From NCBI GenBank assembly GCA_036023115.1, contig JAYKKT010000074.1:7704001-7768000 (forward strand): DNA of 64,000 nucleotides, given 5' to 3'. This document shows positions 40,157 to 53,125 of this stretch, in pieces (position 1 is the first letter of the stretch; every line of letters begins with the position of its first letter). The translations under genes and the position numbers were made by a program. The notes under the pieces were generated by a model. It did no database searches and was not told where the DNA came from. It saw nothing but the letters and a program-made list of their open reading frames with translations. Source of the stretch: Brasenia schreberi. Its lineage: Eukaryota; Streptophyta; Magnoliopsida; Nymphaeales; Cabombaceae.

Positions 40157-40493
40157 TGTAGGAGATTTCTGGCTCTTACCTCTCTGTTTTCTGGGTCGCC
40201 GGAGTTTCAGTGAGCGCAACGGATGTTGATGTCGCGAGGTTTCCACACGAGGGTTTTCTTAGACGACTGTGAATCAGTGAATCTGTGTATCTCTTAATGT
40301 GTTAAAAACTATGTTTCACCTTGTAAGTGGTTGCCTTTTTATAGGCACCCGCTCCCCCGTCGTCTGACTTTCTCCTCTCGTGGCTTTCTTCCCGGTAACG
40401 GTTGTCCGTTACATATCCGGCCTCTCCTCAGGTAACGGCTGAATGGCCAGTCCAGCCGTTACTCGAGCCGAGAATGGCCATTTCATTGTAGCA
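40157..40493 (-). repeat. Copia-B 5' LTR
   Basis: 337 bp, TG..CA borders, followed on the minus strand by the primer-binding site complementary to initiator-Met tRNA. Carries four copies of TAACGG or its complement. Confidence 0.9.
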
Positions 40494-41463
40494 TTTTCAT
40501 CCTTGTGTAACTCTCCACTAGGAACATGTTAAAAGTGGCCAATGAACCATGTAAATATGACGGTATAACCCTTTTATTAGAAAAGAGTTGTTCTAGCACT
40601 ATGAAGTATGTTTGATTCGTGGTACAAGGTCTCGCAGACCTAGACCGACATGGGTTGTAACCACGGTTCCAAGGATCATGGTATTTTTTTTGTTTGATTC
40701 ACGACGACTGGAATTGAGGCTTCGATTTTCGTGCGACGTGAGATCACAACACACGAGATAAGGAGGCACTTGAGTTTTTACATGAAACCCGTAAGTTTCG
40801 TCCCAGTTACCCACCTTTCTCTTGGTGCTGACGTTTTCAATTCAAAATGGGTTTATGAAACCATAGTTTCACATCAACGACATGATCCAAGGTTGATGCA
40901 CAACAAAATTTGGAACTCTTCAACATCAAAAATAGAGATTATTTTCTATGATTTACGTTATTTGCTTTCAAGTAATATGTAAGCAGTTACTCTTTTCCTC
41001 TCGTGTGACTGCTATCTATTCCTGCCTTTGAGTGCCTGGGCCTCTCCAGGTTTTACAGCCTTGCAATCCCTGTCATAAGCCTGTGCGAATGACCCTCAAC
41101 AAGCGTTTTATCGTAATCTTTGAAGAATGCCAAGGCTTATCAGGTACCAAGCTTGGATGCCAGTAACATTTTGGGTTTAATTAGAGGGAAAATGTGGTAC
41201 TTGTTTTACCAATCTTAAAGGATGTATGTCCTTTGTCAGCAACTTAAGTTGGTTGGCCTGTCCGGTGGGAATCAAAACAAGCACGTAGTGCCGTTTGAGA
41301 CAAAACCTGGAACAACCGATTACGACTCCCCAACACCCCCGTAAATGTTAACAAACACAAAACAATGGGAAATCTTTTTACTTTTTATTGTATTTTTAAT
41401 TTGAGGATATGTCATTTAAAAAATCTAATAGAGAGAGAGAAAGAGAGTAAATGCAAGAGAGTC

Positions 41464-41638
41464 TAATATGCTTGTCACCTATTTATGCTTGTGACGAAGA
41501 GGTGTATAATTAAGTTTAAAAGAAAATGTATGCACGGAAATCTAGAATCTTTTTTTAATGCTTTTACCGATCAAAACAATCATTTCTAGTTGATGGTTGA
41601 GATTTTTAATCATTAAATATGACATGACAAGCATATTA
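41464..41638. mobile_element. 175-bp MITE with 14-bp inverted repeats
   Basis: Perfect terminal inverted repeats TAATATGCTTGTCA (41464-41477) and TGACAAGCATATTA (41625-41638). AT-rich interior without coding capacity. A flanking TA may be the target duplication. The right end runs into (TA)n(GA)n. Confidence 0.7.
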
Positions 41639-41779
41639 TATATATATATATATATAAAAGAGAGAGAGAGAGATGTCAGTTTCTTTTGTATTTTTTATAG
41701 GCAAGCTGAAGTTCTGCAGGCAAAACTTTCGACATGAAGTATCATTTGACTTGATATGTGCGTGTGTCTTAATTTTTTA

Positions 41780-41910
41780 TTTTTACAAGCTGGGGTTAGG
41801 CAAGAGCCAACCGGATCTGCACACCTTGGGCATCGATCTCTAAAGCTTCAACTTGAAGCATCTTTTGAGTAGAGATCACCTCCATCTTCCCCCTTAGCCA
41901 GGAGGGTGAT
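41780..41910 (-). repeat. SINE-like repeat, diverged (copy 7)
   Basis: Shares the layout of the 42.7-kb copy: TGCACACCTTGGGCATCGAT followed by a stretch ending CCCTTAGCCAGGAGG. The tRNA boxes are eroded. Confidence 0.35.
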
Positions 41911-42732
41911 AGCTCCTTGTATGTCAGTTTGTTGCCAGATAGAACTCACATTAAAATTTAAGATATCACAAGTTTGCTAGAGATCAGGAGTCCGTTTTAT
42001 CTGCTCACCATATTGATTCTTCCATACCGCGTCCACAAATGCAAGATGAATACCTGATAACGAAACCAGTGTAGCTACTTTCTTCCGATTCAGTTGCTGG
42101 TCTCCAATCTTTATGTTTTGTGCAGATGAGCATCTTATACTCGCCAGGATCAAGCTTTCTGCGGTAAACCCCTGTTGCTGGAGGTCACGTCTCTGCAGTC
42201 CCACGGTGTGTACTTCCGGTAGAGGAATTCAAAAACATTTTTACCACGTCTTTATCTCAGACGGGAAACAAATTCCCATGTTCTTATTACTTATAAACAT
42301 TAGGATGGAATCTGTTCCTATATGTATCTATAAATATCCGAATTATTCAAATATCTGTTGGAAGTTCTAACTCTACCTTCAAAGCACATTAAAGAATAGT
42401 TCTTTAATGAATTCGAGATATTTCATTATATCTAACAGTCTTGTTCCAATTAGATGTCCTTGTAGTAGGCCTGATTCGTGAAGAATCATTCTCTACAAAC
42501 AATGAATGCAGATATAATGGATAGGAAATGCAGAAGTCCACCAATCTTTTAAGTCATATTCATCTCACTATTGAATTTTATTCTTACATATGCCAATTAT
42601 TTTGGCAAATCTGATTAGTAAGAAAATGCCTTTGTTTAGGAGAAGCAATAGTGCTTTAGTGGACTTCTTCATCAACTAAACATAGTGTGATCCGAGGGTC
42701 TGATGTCGCCAAATATCCGACTTCTCTTTCTT

Positions 42733-42832
42733 GGGTACAATGGGGAGGCCGAAGCCAGATGCACACACACACACCCTGGGCATCGAGCTCATGATCTTCA
42801 ACTCGTGAATCGACCGTCTGCCAAACATTTGA
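42733..42832 (-). repeat. tRNA-derived SINE-like repeat, copy 8
   Basis: Minus strand B-box-like GAGCTCGATGCCC plus the shared GGCTTCGGCCTCCCCATTG phrase. A CA run interrupts the body. Confidence 0.45.
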
Positions 42833-43016
42833 GTTTTCTGTGTGTTTATCAAGTTCGTCGTCGGGATCTAGGGAAAATTTTCCCTTAACTTGGTCTTCAT
42901 GCTATTGGAAAAGCTTTTCCAGCCTCACATAGACTACCAATTTTAGAATTGACTTGCACCCAACTCAACCATGTAATTAATCTTCAACTCATGCTTTTGC
43001 AATTCTTTGCATAATT

Positions 43017-43212
43017 GGAGTCAGATATGAGATCCAATTAATTCAAACCGAGTACCAAAACGGGTACCACATTAATTAGATCCGGTACCAACTTGGTGGT
43101 TGACATGGAACCATGGAGTCGGATATGAGATCCAATTAATTCAAACCGAGTACCAAAACGGGTACCACATTAATTAGATCCGGTACCAACTTGGTGGTTG
43201 ACATGGAACCAT
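43017..43212. repeat. 98-bp tandem duplication
   Basis: Two consecutive 98-bp units (43017-43114 and 43115-43212). The only difference I see is TCAGAT versus TCGGAT. Non-coding. Confidence 0.95.
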
Positions 43213-43497
43213 CATGTTCCGGTTGGACCCATTTGAGAGTTATTGTCACAACGTGGCTTGTTTAACTCGTACAAAGCGATCATGTTTTGGCTTTCCAAAT
43301 AATACCTGTGAGATTGGTGAGACCTTATATCTAACACGATCCTACAAAGTCAACCAACTTAGAAAATAGAAAAAGTTATTTTCATGAACACCTTTCTTAT
43401 ACACTGATTTGGTACGTCATTAAAACCAAACATTGAATTTATAAGCTTATGGTGACAAATCTTTCTGTCGGCATGGTTTGTCGATATGTGTAACTTT

Positions 43498-43592
43498 TGG
43501 GCACAATGGTGAGGCCAAAGCCAAATCCCAGCCCAAGTATCGAACTCGTGACCTTAACTTGTGAGTCAACCCCTTAGCCAGGCGAGATATTG
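43498..43592 (-). repeat. tRNA-derived SINE-like repeat, copy 9
   Basis: Minus strand A-box-like CTGGCTAAGGGGTTGACTC, B-box-like GAGTTCGATAC and the shared GGCTTTGGCCTCACCATTG phrase. Confidence 0.5.
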
Positions 43593-44454
43593 TTCTCTGT
43601 GCTTGAATTGCAACTTAGATGATTAACATTCTATTATTTGTTTAAATGCATCATTAAATCCTAAGATTGACCATCTTGGTTAAGCAATCAATAATGAATC
43701 ACAACAAAGAACAGGTAAGCCTCGTAATGTGAAGAGAAGTCATTATCTTTGATTTTGTCTGCTGGTTCTTCATGAATTTAAGCAAGAGCGTTAATGCAGG
43801 AGATTAGGGAATTGGCAAGAGACGTGTTTGTTTCGAGTTTGATTTAAAAAAGATTATTTGATTGCCAGCACGGAGCAGCCTTTGCAGTTGAGCAACATAA
43901 TCCACCATGATTGACTTGCGTTGCATTGATGGAGCCAGCAACCGGCTCGCAACCAACACAGCAAATAGATTTGACATGCATCCCATGCATTATTTAAGAA
44001 AACGAGTATCTAAAAATGGGTGTATTTCCTATGCAATTTTTTTATGATTTTTTATTTCATCTAGAGAAAAGCCTAGAAATTACACGGTCAACAACACTTT
44101 AAAAGAGTCATAGAACCCCTCTCAAGTATTGAAAGGAAACAATGGCACACTCTACTCTTGCTTGTTTAGAGTTAAATATTTCGTTTTTCTAATGGTTGTT
44201 TAGAGTTAAATGTTAACATAACAAAACATTGAATTCAACTTCGACTAAGAATCCATGTAACTGGCCCTAGTTAGCTTGGGAAAAGATTTCGTTATGGTTT
44301 CGCACATAGAAAATCACGATTATGTCACGCGCAGTGTTCGATCAAGTACATCAATCAAGATTCACAAACTTCATTTTGCTATTGGACATAAGGACATGCA
44401 TTTTTCATTATCATAAACATTGAGATTGTGTTTTTATATTTTCATACAAATAGG

Positions 44455-44575
44455 AGTGTTAGCTCAATGACAGGACGCTCTAGCACCATGGCTGCCGGAG
44501 GGGAGTTCAACTCCTAGAGGATGCATGTCCCATCAAAAAGGGCACCCAGATTGACCCCAACTCCATTTCCCTAAG
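44455..44575 (+). repeat. tRNA-derived SINE-like repeat, copy 10
   Basis: GTGTTAGCTCAATGACAGG (A-box region) and GGGGAGTTCAACTCCT (B-box region) in tRNA spacing. Confidence 0.55.
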
Positions 44576-45430
44576 AAGCAGTATGCCACAACAACTATGT
44601 TCTCTTTTTGTGCCTGGTTTGATGCCCGTTTATCTTTCCTCTTTCATGGTTTTCTTTGGCTCATTAAGTGTTTTTCTCGAAATAGGCTTCGTTAAGTTAA
44701 CCAGAGGTAAGGAAAGTTATCTTGGCAAGCATGACAAGATCATCTACATAATTTCGTCAAAAGGCGCCATAATCATACTATATATATATATATAATTGTT
44801 TATATAATAAAGTTGGAGATGGTGATATAAGGCTTACAATTAAGTGTTCAACTTAAGTAGGTGATCAGCCAACTAACTGAGCTTGTATAGACCAACTTCT
44901 GCTAAAAGAGACTGGACCACTTCCATTCCGTTCACCAGCCTTATTTGTTAAAGTGTACACAGATTGAGACGCTAAAACCAGATATAAGACCAAGTAATCA
45001 GAATTTGATTCTACACCGAAACGATTAAATAAGCAATTACTCTGCCTAAAACAACTGAATCTTTCTACGTGTGACATAGTATGTGCTCTAGATCATTGCA
45101 TTAATCTTTCTATATGTAATATAAGAAAAGGGTTGGTTCGGTCGTGATAGGAATAGCAGTGGCTGTTGAGAATACTTAGTGAGTCTGTCCCACCATCTTA
45201 GCACTTAATGACACAGATCAACGACATCGTTGACGATATAATGAACAGAGAATGGAAACAAGAAGGAATTCGCGGTGGTGGCGGCAAGGAGTCCCTTTCT
45301 GTGTTAGCACTACAGCTGGGCCTAGAAGTATGCTTCTGATGACTGAGTCATGATCGTTTGTTAAGGATTCAATTGCCTAATTAGTTCAAGTGTTATTGGT
45401 AATAATGTGCCTCAATCATCATTGTCTGGT

Positions 45431-45838
45431 AGTTAATCATCAACATGTACAAAAGATGTCTGTGACAGAAATGAAGATGTTGAGATGGATGAGTGGTCAT
45501 ACCAGAAAAGACCGTATACATAATGAGGTTATTAGAAACAAATTAGGAGTGGCACCAATAGAGGATAAAATGAGAGAACATCGTTTAAGATGGTTTGGAC
45601 ATATAGAAAGAAGATCAAAAGAAGAACCTGTAAGAAGGTTAGAAAAACTAAATTTGGAAAGTATTAAAAGAGGTAGAGGACGACCACAAAAGTGTTGGAA
45701 AGAAACAATAAAGAATGATCTAGCTTATTGGGAGTTAACTGCTAACATGGCACATGATAGGGATCTCTGGAAACAAAGAATCCATGTAGCCAACCCCGTC
45801 TAGTATGGGAAAAGGCTTAGTTGTTGTTGTTGTTGTAC
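45431..45838 (+). mobile_element. RTE LINE 3' fragment, well preserved
   Basis: Open frame for the C-terminal LINE region ([20 protein letters not shown], then [20 protein letters not shown]) followed by CCCCGTCTAGTATGGG.. and (TTG)5. Very close to the copy at 59767-60452, so both are probably young. 5'-truncated; no clear target duplication seen. Confidence 0.88.
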
Positions 45839-46288
45839 TTTTCAATTCAAATTTAGCTATCATTTTTTATCACCTAAGTTAGAAAGGTACTGCATCAACA
45901 TCTTAACATAAAACTTAAGTGTACCCAGTAAGCTAATTGCATTAAACCATGTTCTAATACTATGAAAATAATAATAGATCTAATTTTATTGAGGGGAAGA
46001 CTAAATTTTAAAGAAGATAGGAAAGCACTAGTATCTCATTTTCTCCCATGTTGCTATTCTCTCTTGCATGAAACTCTAGGCATCAATATTACTCACGAAT
46101 CAAATACGAAATCATGATTTTTCTATATCCTACGTACATGTACACGCTCATGTGAGTTTAAGCTTGTAGTTATAGTATCACTGCTCTCAATTATAGTTGT
46201 GCTCACCATGTCTAATAGAGACTTAAGCGAACGAAGTTTGATGATGATTAATGTGTTTATGACTTCGTGAGTAAACTTGACAGGAAAC

Positions 46289-46693
46289 TGAAGACTCTAT
46301 TTGCAGTTGATGAAGGCCCGGTTACAATCGATGAAGACCCGGTTGCAGATGATTCCTTTCAGTAGTGGAAGTAGAGGTTGCCTTTGTTTGAGGTTTCTTT
46401 ACAACGGTTTTTCTCCAGGGAGACTTTTTGTATCTTTTTCTTTCTATCTATCTATTTTCTGTATCATGCAATGCTCTATTTATAGAGCAGTGGCTGCTCA
46501 CAGTCTCCTAGCTTGCACATTGGGTTTTTCTCTTCTGAGCAGCTCGAATCCGAATGGTTATCATGAAATCCGGTAACCGTCCGGTAGTTACACATGGCTC
46601 TATCCTGTAACCCCTATCTCCAGTAACAGACTGGATAGTCAATCCAGCCGTTACCAGATAAGGTTGCCGAGGATGGTCATTCCTTTTGTAACA
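46289..46693 (-). repeat. Copia-C 3' LTR
   Basis: 405 bp, TG..CA, followed internally by the purine tract AAGTGGGAGA. A truncated third copy of this LTR lies at 4866-5105. Confidence 0.92.
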
Positions 46694-46904
46694 TCTCCCA
46701 CTTGGCCATTCGAGCTAAGTGTATCAACATATTGGTTTTCCTCCCATTTTTCTAGGGTTTTACCTAGTAATGTCATTTCTTGATTACTATTACAATCAAT
46801 GCCTGTTGTATGGTTATTTCTCTCCACAACAATTTATATATTGTATTGTTGTTTACCTATACAACACTATTCATTCATTGTGTGGTTATTTCCCTCCACA
46901 ACAA

Positions 46905-49900
46905 TCAAACATACCTCAAACCCATGTTTGTAACATGCTTTGAGAAAAGTTCTTCTGTTATGCCTTTTGTAAAGGGGTCTGCCAACATATCTTCTATTGG
47001 CATGTATGAGATGGATATTTCATTTCTCATTACCATATCATGAACATAGTGGTATTTTACCATTATATGCTTCCTTTTTGAGCAATTAGCTCCACTATTG
47101 ATAAGAGTAATTGTTGTGTTGTTATCATAGTAAATGATAACTGGCTCATCGGTTATTTCCAACTTCAAATCTCGTATTAAGCGACTTATTCTGACAACAC
47201 TTATTGCAGCCATACAGCAAGCTACATACTCAGCTTCCTGTGTATGCAATTCTACACAACCCTGTTTCTTACATACCCAAGAAACAACACCACTTCCAAA
47301 TAAGAATATTTGTCTCGAGGTTGATTTGTTGTCATCTTTGCTCTCGGCAAAGTCAACGTTTGAGTATCCTACCACTTTCAGTTCATCTGCTTCAAAACAC
47401 AGTTTCAAGTCTTTTGTTCCTTTCATATATCTTAAAATCTTTTTCACAGCTATCCAGTACTGCTAACTAAGATTACTTTGATATCTACTTACAAGACCAA
47501 CAGCAAAACTGATATCAGGTCTTGTACATAATATACATCAAGCTACCAACAGCTTATGTATAAAAAATATTAGGCTTATCGTCTCCTTCACCGGGACAAT
47601 CAACCTTACTTAATTTGACCCCTTTTGCAATACGTGTATCTACAGACTTGCGTTCACCCATTTTAAACTTCTTGAGGATATAGTCAATATATCTCTCCTG
47701 ACTCAGACACAAGAGTCTAGATTCTCTATCTTGAGAAATCTTTATTCCCAAGATATAGGATGCTTCTCCCATATCCTTCATTTCGAACTTTGGGTTCAAC
47801 CATGACTTGGTTTTAACAATCATCTCATTGTCATTTCCGGTCAACAATATGTCATCTACATATAATGACAAGATGACAAAGTGGCTCTTACTGTTTCAGA
47901 CATATACACAATGATCAAGTTTATTAGCCACAAACCCAAGTTCTATAATGGTATTTTGAAAAGTTAAATACCATTGACGAGGTGACTGTTTCAGGCCATA
48001 TAGGTATTTTTTCAACCTATATACTTTATCTTCTTAGCCTTCAACCACAAATCCTTCAGGTTGGTGCATGTATATGATTTCTTCTAAATTTCTGTTTTAG
48101 AAAAGTTGTCTTTACATCTAACTGATGTAAATCCAAATCATAGTATGCAGATATTGTCAGGATTATACGTATGGATGCAAATTTCGTAACTAGAGAATAT
48201 GTCTCAACATAATTTATCCCCTCTTTTTACGAAAAACCCTTTGCAACCAACCTCACTTTAAACTTGTCGATTGTACCATCGACCTTGTATTTCTTTTTTA
48301 GAACCCATTTATAACCTATGACTTTCCTTCTTTTTGACAAGTCAGCCAATTTCGAGACTTAGTTTTTATCAATGGATTCAATTTCCTCATCCATGGCTTT
48401 CTCTCAGTCTGTTACTTCTGATGAGTTCATGGCTTGTTGATAAGTCAAGTTATCAGTTAACTCATCTAAATCTACCGAGTTACACACTTCTTCTGCAAGA
48501 TAAGTATAATAATCCTTTAAGTAGGACGGAGTGACTCTTAGCCTTTTATGTCCCCTTAAGGTATCGATAGTTTCAAGAAGATCTTCAATGGGCTCATAAG
48601 ATGATTGGTTTAAGTCTACCAGTCATCAACACATTCCTCATTGTTTTCTAAGATGTCATTCTTAATATCTTCTAAGAATTCAACATCTCTTATTTCAATG
48701 AGTCCATGGTCCTTATGATAAAATTGATATCTTTTGAACCTTTTGAATATCTAATGAATATACATCTCAAGGACCTATTGTCTAGCTTATTTCTAAACTG
48801 ATCAAGGATCTCTACATATGCAACATATCCCCACCTCCTAAGATGACCTAGGTTAGGTTTTCTTCCAAACCACATCTCATATGGTGTAGTGAATACAACC
48901 TTACATGGTACTCTATTGAGTATGTAAATCGTTGTACTTACTGCTTCTCCCTAAAATACCTTTCAAAGAGAAGCATCGATTAACATTAACCTTGTCATAT
49001 TCAATAAGGTTCTATTGTATCTTTCAGCTACACTATTTTTCTGAGGTGTCATGGGTATTATATTTTGTTTTGCAATACCAAAGTCTTTACAGAATTCCAA
49101 AAATTTTGCCGAGGTATATTCACCTCCTCTGTCTGATATTAAGACTTTGATCGAATGCTGTAATTGGTTTTACACTTCTTGCTTATATTCTTTAAAAGCA
49201 TCAAGTGCCTCAGATTTATGTGCCAAAAGATATAAATACATATATCTAGAGTAATCATCGATAAAGGTTATAAAATAACCCTTTCCTCGATATGATTTTA
49301 CTCTAAAAGGTCCACATAAATTTGTGTGAATAACCTCCAACAGGGTTGTTGCCCTTGTTATTTCCTTGGAAAAAACTTTCCTTGTCATTTTTCCTTGTAT
49401 ACAAGCTTCACACTTGTTAAAAGTATTTTCCTCAAATCCAAGCAATAATTCAAAGTTGGATAATTTCCTCAACTTTTTCAGACTTATATGCCCTAGGCGT
49501 TTATGCCACATATTGACATCAACCATAAAAGCACTCTTAATATAAGCAGAAGTTATACCAATTTCATTATCAGAAAGCTTAAACAGTCCATGTTCTACAT
49601 CAAATTCCTCAGAGAATCATATTCTCTAATGCTTTCCCACAATCACCTTGTTAGGAATAAACCTAGACTCAAAACCTTTTTTTACCAAGGCAAGGACCGA
49701 GATCAGATTGCGCCTTATAGATGGCACAATCAACACATTAGTCAATACAATTGGTTTGCCTTGTACAAATATTTTGAAGGACCCAATACCCAAAACATTC
49801 GAGAAAATATTATTTCTCATATAGACTCGATATTCCCCAAGTTTGTATTCCTTTAGATCCATTGCCCCTTCCTTCGTCTTCAAGATGTGTCATGTAGCTC

Positions 49901-50800
49901 CTAAGTCTATCCACCAATCTGTCACCTAGCGGTCCAAGTACAAATATTCTGAAATCATACAAATTATGTCCTACTTCTTCGACTGTTCGCACTATGGGTT
50001 GTTTCCTCCACCCTTCTTATTGTGGCAATCCCTTTTGTAGTGTCTCATCTTTCTGCAGTTAAAACACTTGACATGAGAAGCGGTTTTCTATGATTTCTTA
50101 AAATTTTGACCTCCTTTCTTGTTATTCTTGCCAAACTTCTTATTTAGTTTTTTCTTCTAGTTAGTTTTGGAGTTAGACGTTATCTCATTCTGTACCACTA
50201 GCAACTTTTTTTTCTTGTTTTTGACCATGTGTTCTTGCTCCATTGCTAGTTTTAGGGGCAAACTCTGAAAGGTTAATCTCAGGCCCTAATTTTAAGGCAG
50301 TGGTGACTATGTTCCATGATGGAGGTAGACTGTTTAGTATTGTTGATATCTGTATGAGTTCCGGAACGACCGATTTTGCTATGGCTAAGTCTCTAATCAT
50401 TACCAGCATCTGGTTTACATGCTCGACTACATTATCTCCTTCTTTCATTTTGAAAGAGTTATATTATTGTAGTAACAACTGCACATGCAATTTTGTAGTC
50501 CTATCATACTTAGCTATTATTGAGTCAAACAGCTCTTTAGCGATCTCAAATTCTTCAAAGACCCTGTCAAGTCATCCTCCATGTAGGTTAACATGATTAT
50601 CCTTGCTATAGTTTCATCTTTTAGAAATGTTTTATACATTTCTACTTATTACTCATTTGCGTTTGGGAGTGGTGGACGCATGGTTTCCTTTAACAAATAC
50701 TCAACACCTTTAAGTGTTAGAGCCAGTGGGATTCTCTTCTTCAAGTTTGGAAGTTAAGACCGTTCAACTTCTCAGTTTTTGCCAATTCAGACACACATCC
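46905..50800 (-). pseudogene. Copia-C gag-pol, broken
   Basis: Minus strand: gag from about 50800 (MYKTFLKDETIARIIMLTYM), a CCHC zinc knuckle CFNCRKMRHYKRDC near 50040-50080, and a protease-like region at 49626-49992. Integrase is at 49170-49526 (WHKRLGHISLKKLRKLS, FITFIDDYSRYMYLYLL). Reverse transcriptase is at 47554-48400 (SLYVDDILLTGND) and RNase H at 46905-47447 (YSNVDFAESKDDNKSTS). Many stops and frameshifts; no functional product. Confidence 0.87.
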
Positions 50801-51636
50801 TAAAACTCATTTTTAAGTGTTTGACAATAGTAACAATTAAACGGTCTAAAAAGGAAACAAATATAAAACAAAAAGCACACATAGTAGGAATCATGTTAGA
50901 ACGATGCATAATATCATATAAGTAGACCACCGATAATTTCATAAGTTCTTTGGGACAAATTTGAAATTTTTCTGAAGAATTTCTGCCTTTATACCCCTTA
51001 AATAATACCAAGGGCAAATCCTTAATCTTATCTATTTGTCCCCTTTTTGTAATTTTAAAAAAGCTTGAGGACAAACTCGTAAAATTACTCTTCGGTATTT
51101 CTGTAAAATTCGTGACTGATCGGGGTTAAAATTACACCCTTAGGTCGAAACTATAATTTTTCAAAAGTATAGAGGCAATTCTGTCTTTTGATAAAATAGC
51201 AGAACTGAAATTATCTAAATCGGGAAGGGCATAAACGTAAAGTAACAGCCTGATATTCCGTAATTTTCACAAACCTCTAAAGGGTAAAACAAACCTTTTG
51301 CACAATAAGGGCAAAATAGTCTTTTATCTAAAAATATCGAGGCGATTTCAATCGCTGGTTTCAGCCTGCGATTTTCTGAAATCGTGGCATTTTTTTTAAT
51401 ATTTAATGGGGAGATAAAGAGAGTGTACCGGAAACAGGGGAGAGAGAGAGAGAGGGAGGAAGGGAGATCAGAGAGAGAGAAGGAGGCTCTGGCTGCCGAC
51501 AGCTGATGCTTTGGCTGGATTTCTCCTACGTTGGCTAGCCCTTTCCGACCTATTTCAACTTTGGTTTCTGTTTAGTCCATCGCCTTACTTTGATTGCTGG
51601 TGTGGCCTTCGCCTTATTGTGGCCTTAGTTCTAATC

Positions 51637-51890
51637 GCCGCCTTGCTTCAGCTTCTAGTCTGGCCGTCGCCTTGCTCTTACCTTAGTTCTGGTTGTCGCC
51701 TTGCTCTAGCATTAGATCTGGCCGTCGCCTTGCTCTGGCCTTAGATCTGGTCGTCGCCTTACTCTAGCCTCAGATTTGGCTGTCGCCTTGCTATGGCCTT
51801 AGTTCTAGCTGCCACCTTGCTTCAGCTTCTGGCCTGGCCGCTACCTTGCTCTTGCTTCAGATTTGGCTGTCACCTTGCTTCGGCTTCTGA
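51637..51890. repeat. 29-bp minisatellite in the Copia-C leader
   Basis: GTCGCC recurs at 51666, 51695, 51724, 51753 and 51782, an exact 29-bp step. The units are imperfect (GTCGCCTTGCTCTGGCCTTA plus 9). Same place in the element as the 36-bp repeat of Copia-B, but a different unit. Confidence 0.82.
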
Positions 51891-52032
51891 CTTCTCTCTT
51901 TCTCTTATTTAACCCTTTCTTGTCCCGTTCTCCCTATTTCTTTTCTTTTTTTTAAACAGTTGCTTACCTTTTCCTCCCGTTTCTCTGATTTCCTCCTTTT
52001 TTTTTGCAGAGTTTGTTAGGCCCTCATACCAG

Positions 52033-52437
52033 TGAAGACTCTATTTGCAGTTGATGAAGGCCAGGTTACAGTCGATGAAGACCCGGTTGCGGATGATTCC
52101 TTTCAACAGCGGAAGAGGAGGTTGCCTTTGTTCGAGGTTTTCTCACAGCGGTTTTTCTCCAGGGAGACTTTTTGTATCTTTTTGTATCTATCTATCTATT
52201 TTCTTTATCATGCACTGCTCTATTTATAAAGCAGTGGCTGTTCACAGTCTCCTAGCTTGCACGCTGGGTTTCCCTCTTTTGAGCAGCCCGAATCCGAACG
52301 GTTATCGTGAAATCTAGTAACCGTCCGGCGATTACACATAGCTCTATCTTATAACTCCTATCTCTGGTAATGGATTGGATGACCAGTCCAACCGTTACCA
52401 AATAAGGTTGCCGAGAATGACCATTCCTTTTGTAACA
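52033..52437 (-). repeat. Copia-C 5' LTR
   Basis: 405 bp, equal in length to its partner with scattered substitutions. Contains TCTATCTATCTAT and several GTTAC/GTAAC motifs. Confidence 0.92.
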
Positions 52438-53125
52438 GAAACTACGTTTCATTTTTTCGCTCACATCTCAATGAAGGAAAGTGTTGTACAAAATTATTGA
52501 AATAACAAATGGTCACGATGGTGTATCACCGGGTTTGGTAATTTTCCGTATGACAGGCGTATCGGTCTTCCATTTTACCAAGGAAATTTCGAAGAGTTAC
52601 TACATCCCAACAGCATGAGTGGCCTCATCCTTTCCAGGCCTACACACAACAAGTAACATGTGAGTCTGACCACAGGGACGTCCCACTTCTCTGAACAAGG
52701 GTCAGGGTCTGACACAACATGGAACCAAGACACGACCTGATCCAAATTCAAGACAAGAGAGCCTCACTTGATCCACCAACAGAATCTGGACCGTGGATCA
52801 TACCAGGTGATGTAGATGAACGGTAAGATGACTGCCAGTTTTTTGCAAGAGTGGGCCCCGGTGGGTTATGACCCTTTCCACGACGCCAGACTGGTTTAGT
52901 GGGCCCAGCATTTCCCTCTTTCCTTCTCTACGTATTGATTTTCTTTTGCCTCTGGTAGTTGAGCTCTCTGAACTACTCCCATTTAATGGCACCCTATTCA
53001 CACAGCTTTCTTGCAGCTGCATCCTCTCTCTCTCTCTCTGAAGATACGACGTAGTGAATTTTTTGGCGTGTTGCTCTTCCCTTTCTCATTTCGTTATCAA
53101 CACACTTCGATCCCTGTTATCCTTT

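Larger units (their letters stand above)
35249..40493 (-). mobile_element. Copia-B: Ty1/copia retrotransposon, complete borders
   Basis: LTRs at 35249-35604 and 40157-40493 (TG..CA). Perfect 5-bp target duplication TTTTC at 35244-35248 and 40494-40498. The primer-binding site TGGTATCAGGGCC abuts the right LTR; a purine tract (AAGTGGGAGA) abuts the left. Minus-strand order is leader with minisatellite, gag, integrase, reverse transcriptase, RNase H. The segment that should hold the gag zinc knuckle and protease is missing at about 38465. Same family as Copia-C. Confidence 0.95.
40499..45430. other. intergenic, repeats only
   Basis: Contains a 175-bp MITE, SINE-like repeats at 41.8, 42.7, 43.5 and 44.5 kb, and a 98-bp tandem duplication. 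44236-44300 resembles a decayed LINE tail. A 75-residue frame at 41977-42204 (-) has protein-like composition but no recognised domain. No gene supported. Confidence 0.5.
46289..52437 (-). mobile_element. Copia-C: Ty1/copia retrotransposon, complete borders
   Basis: Two LTRs of 405 bp (46289-46693 and 52033-52437). Perfect target duplication GAAAC at 46284-46288 and 52438-52442. The primer-binding site TGGTATGAGGGCC abuts the right LTR. It is longer inside than Copia-B because it keeps the gag zinc knuckle and protease region. The leader carries a 29-bp minisatellite. Coding parts are broken by many stops. Confidence 0.95.

Noticed and set aside
41977..42204. 75-residue minus-strand frame with protein-like composition
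   Set aside because: No domain, no convincing splice sites, sits among SINE-like repeats.
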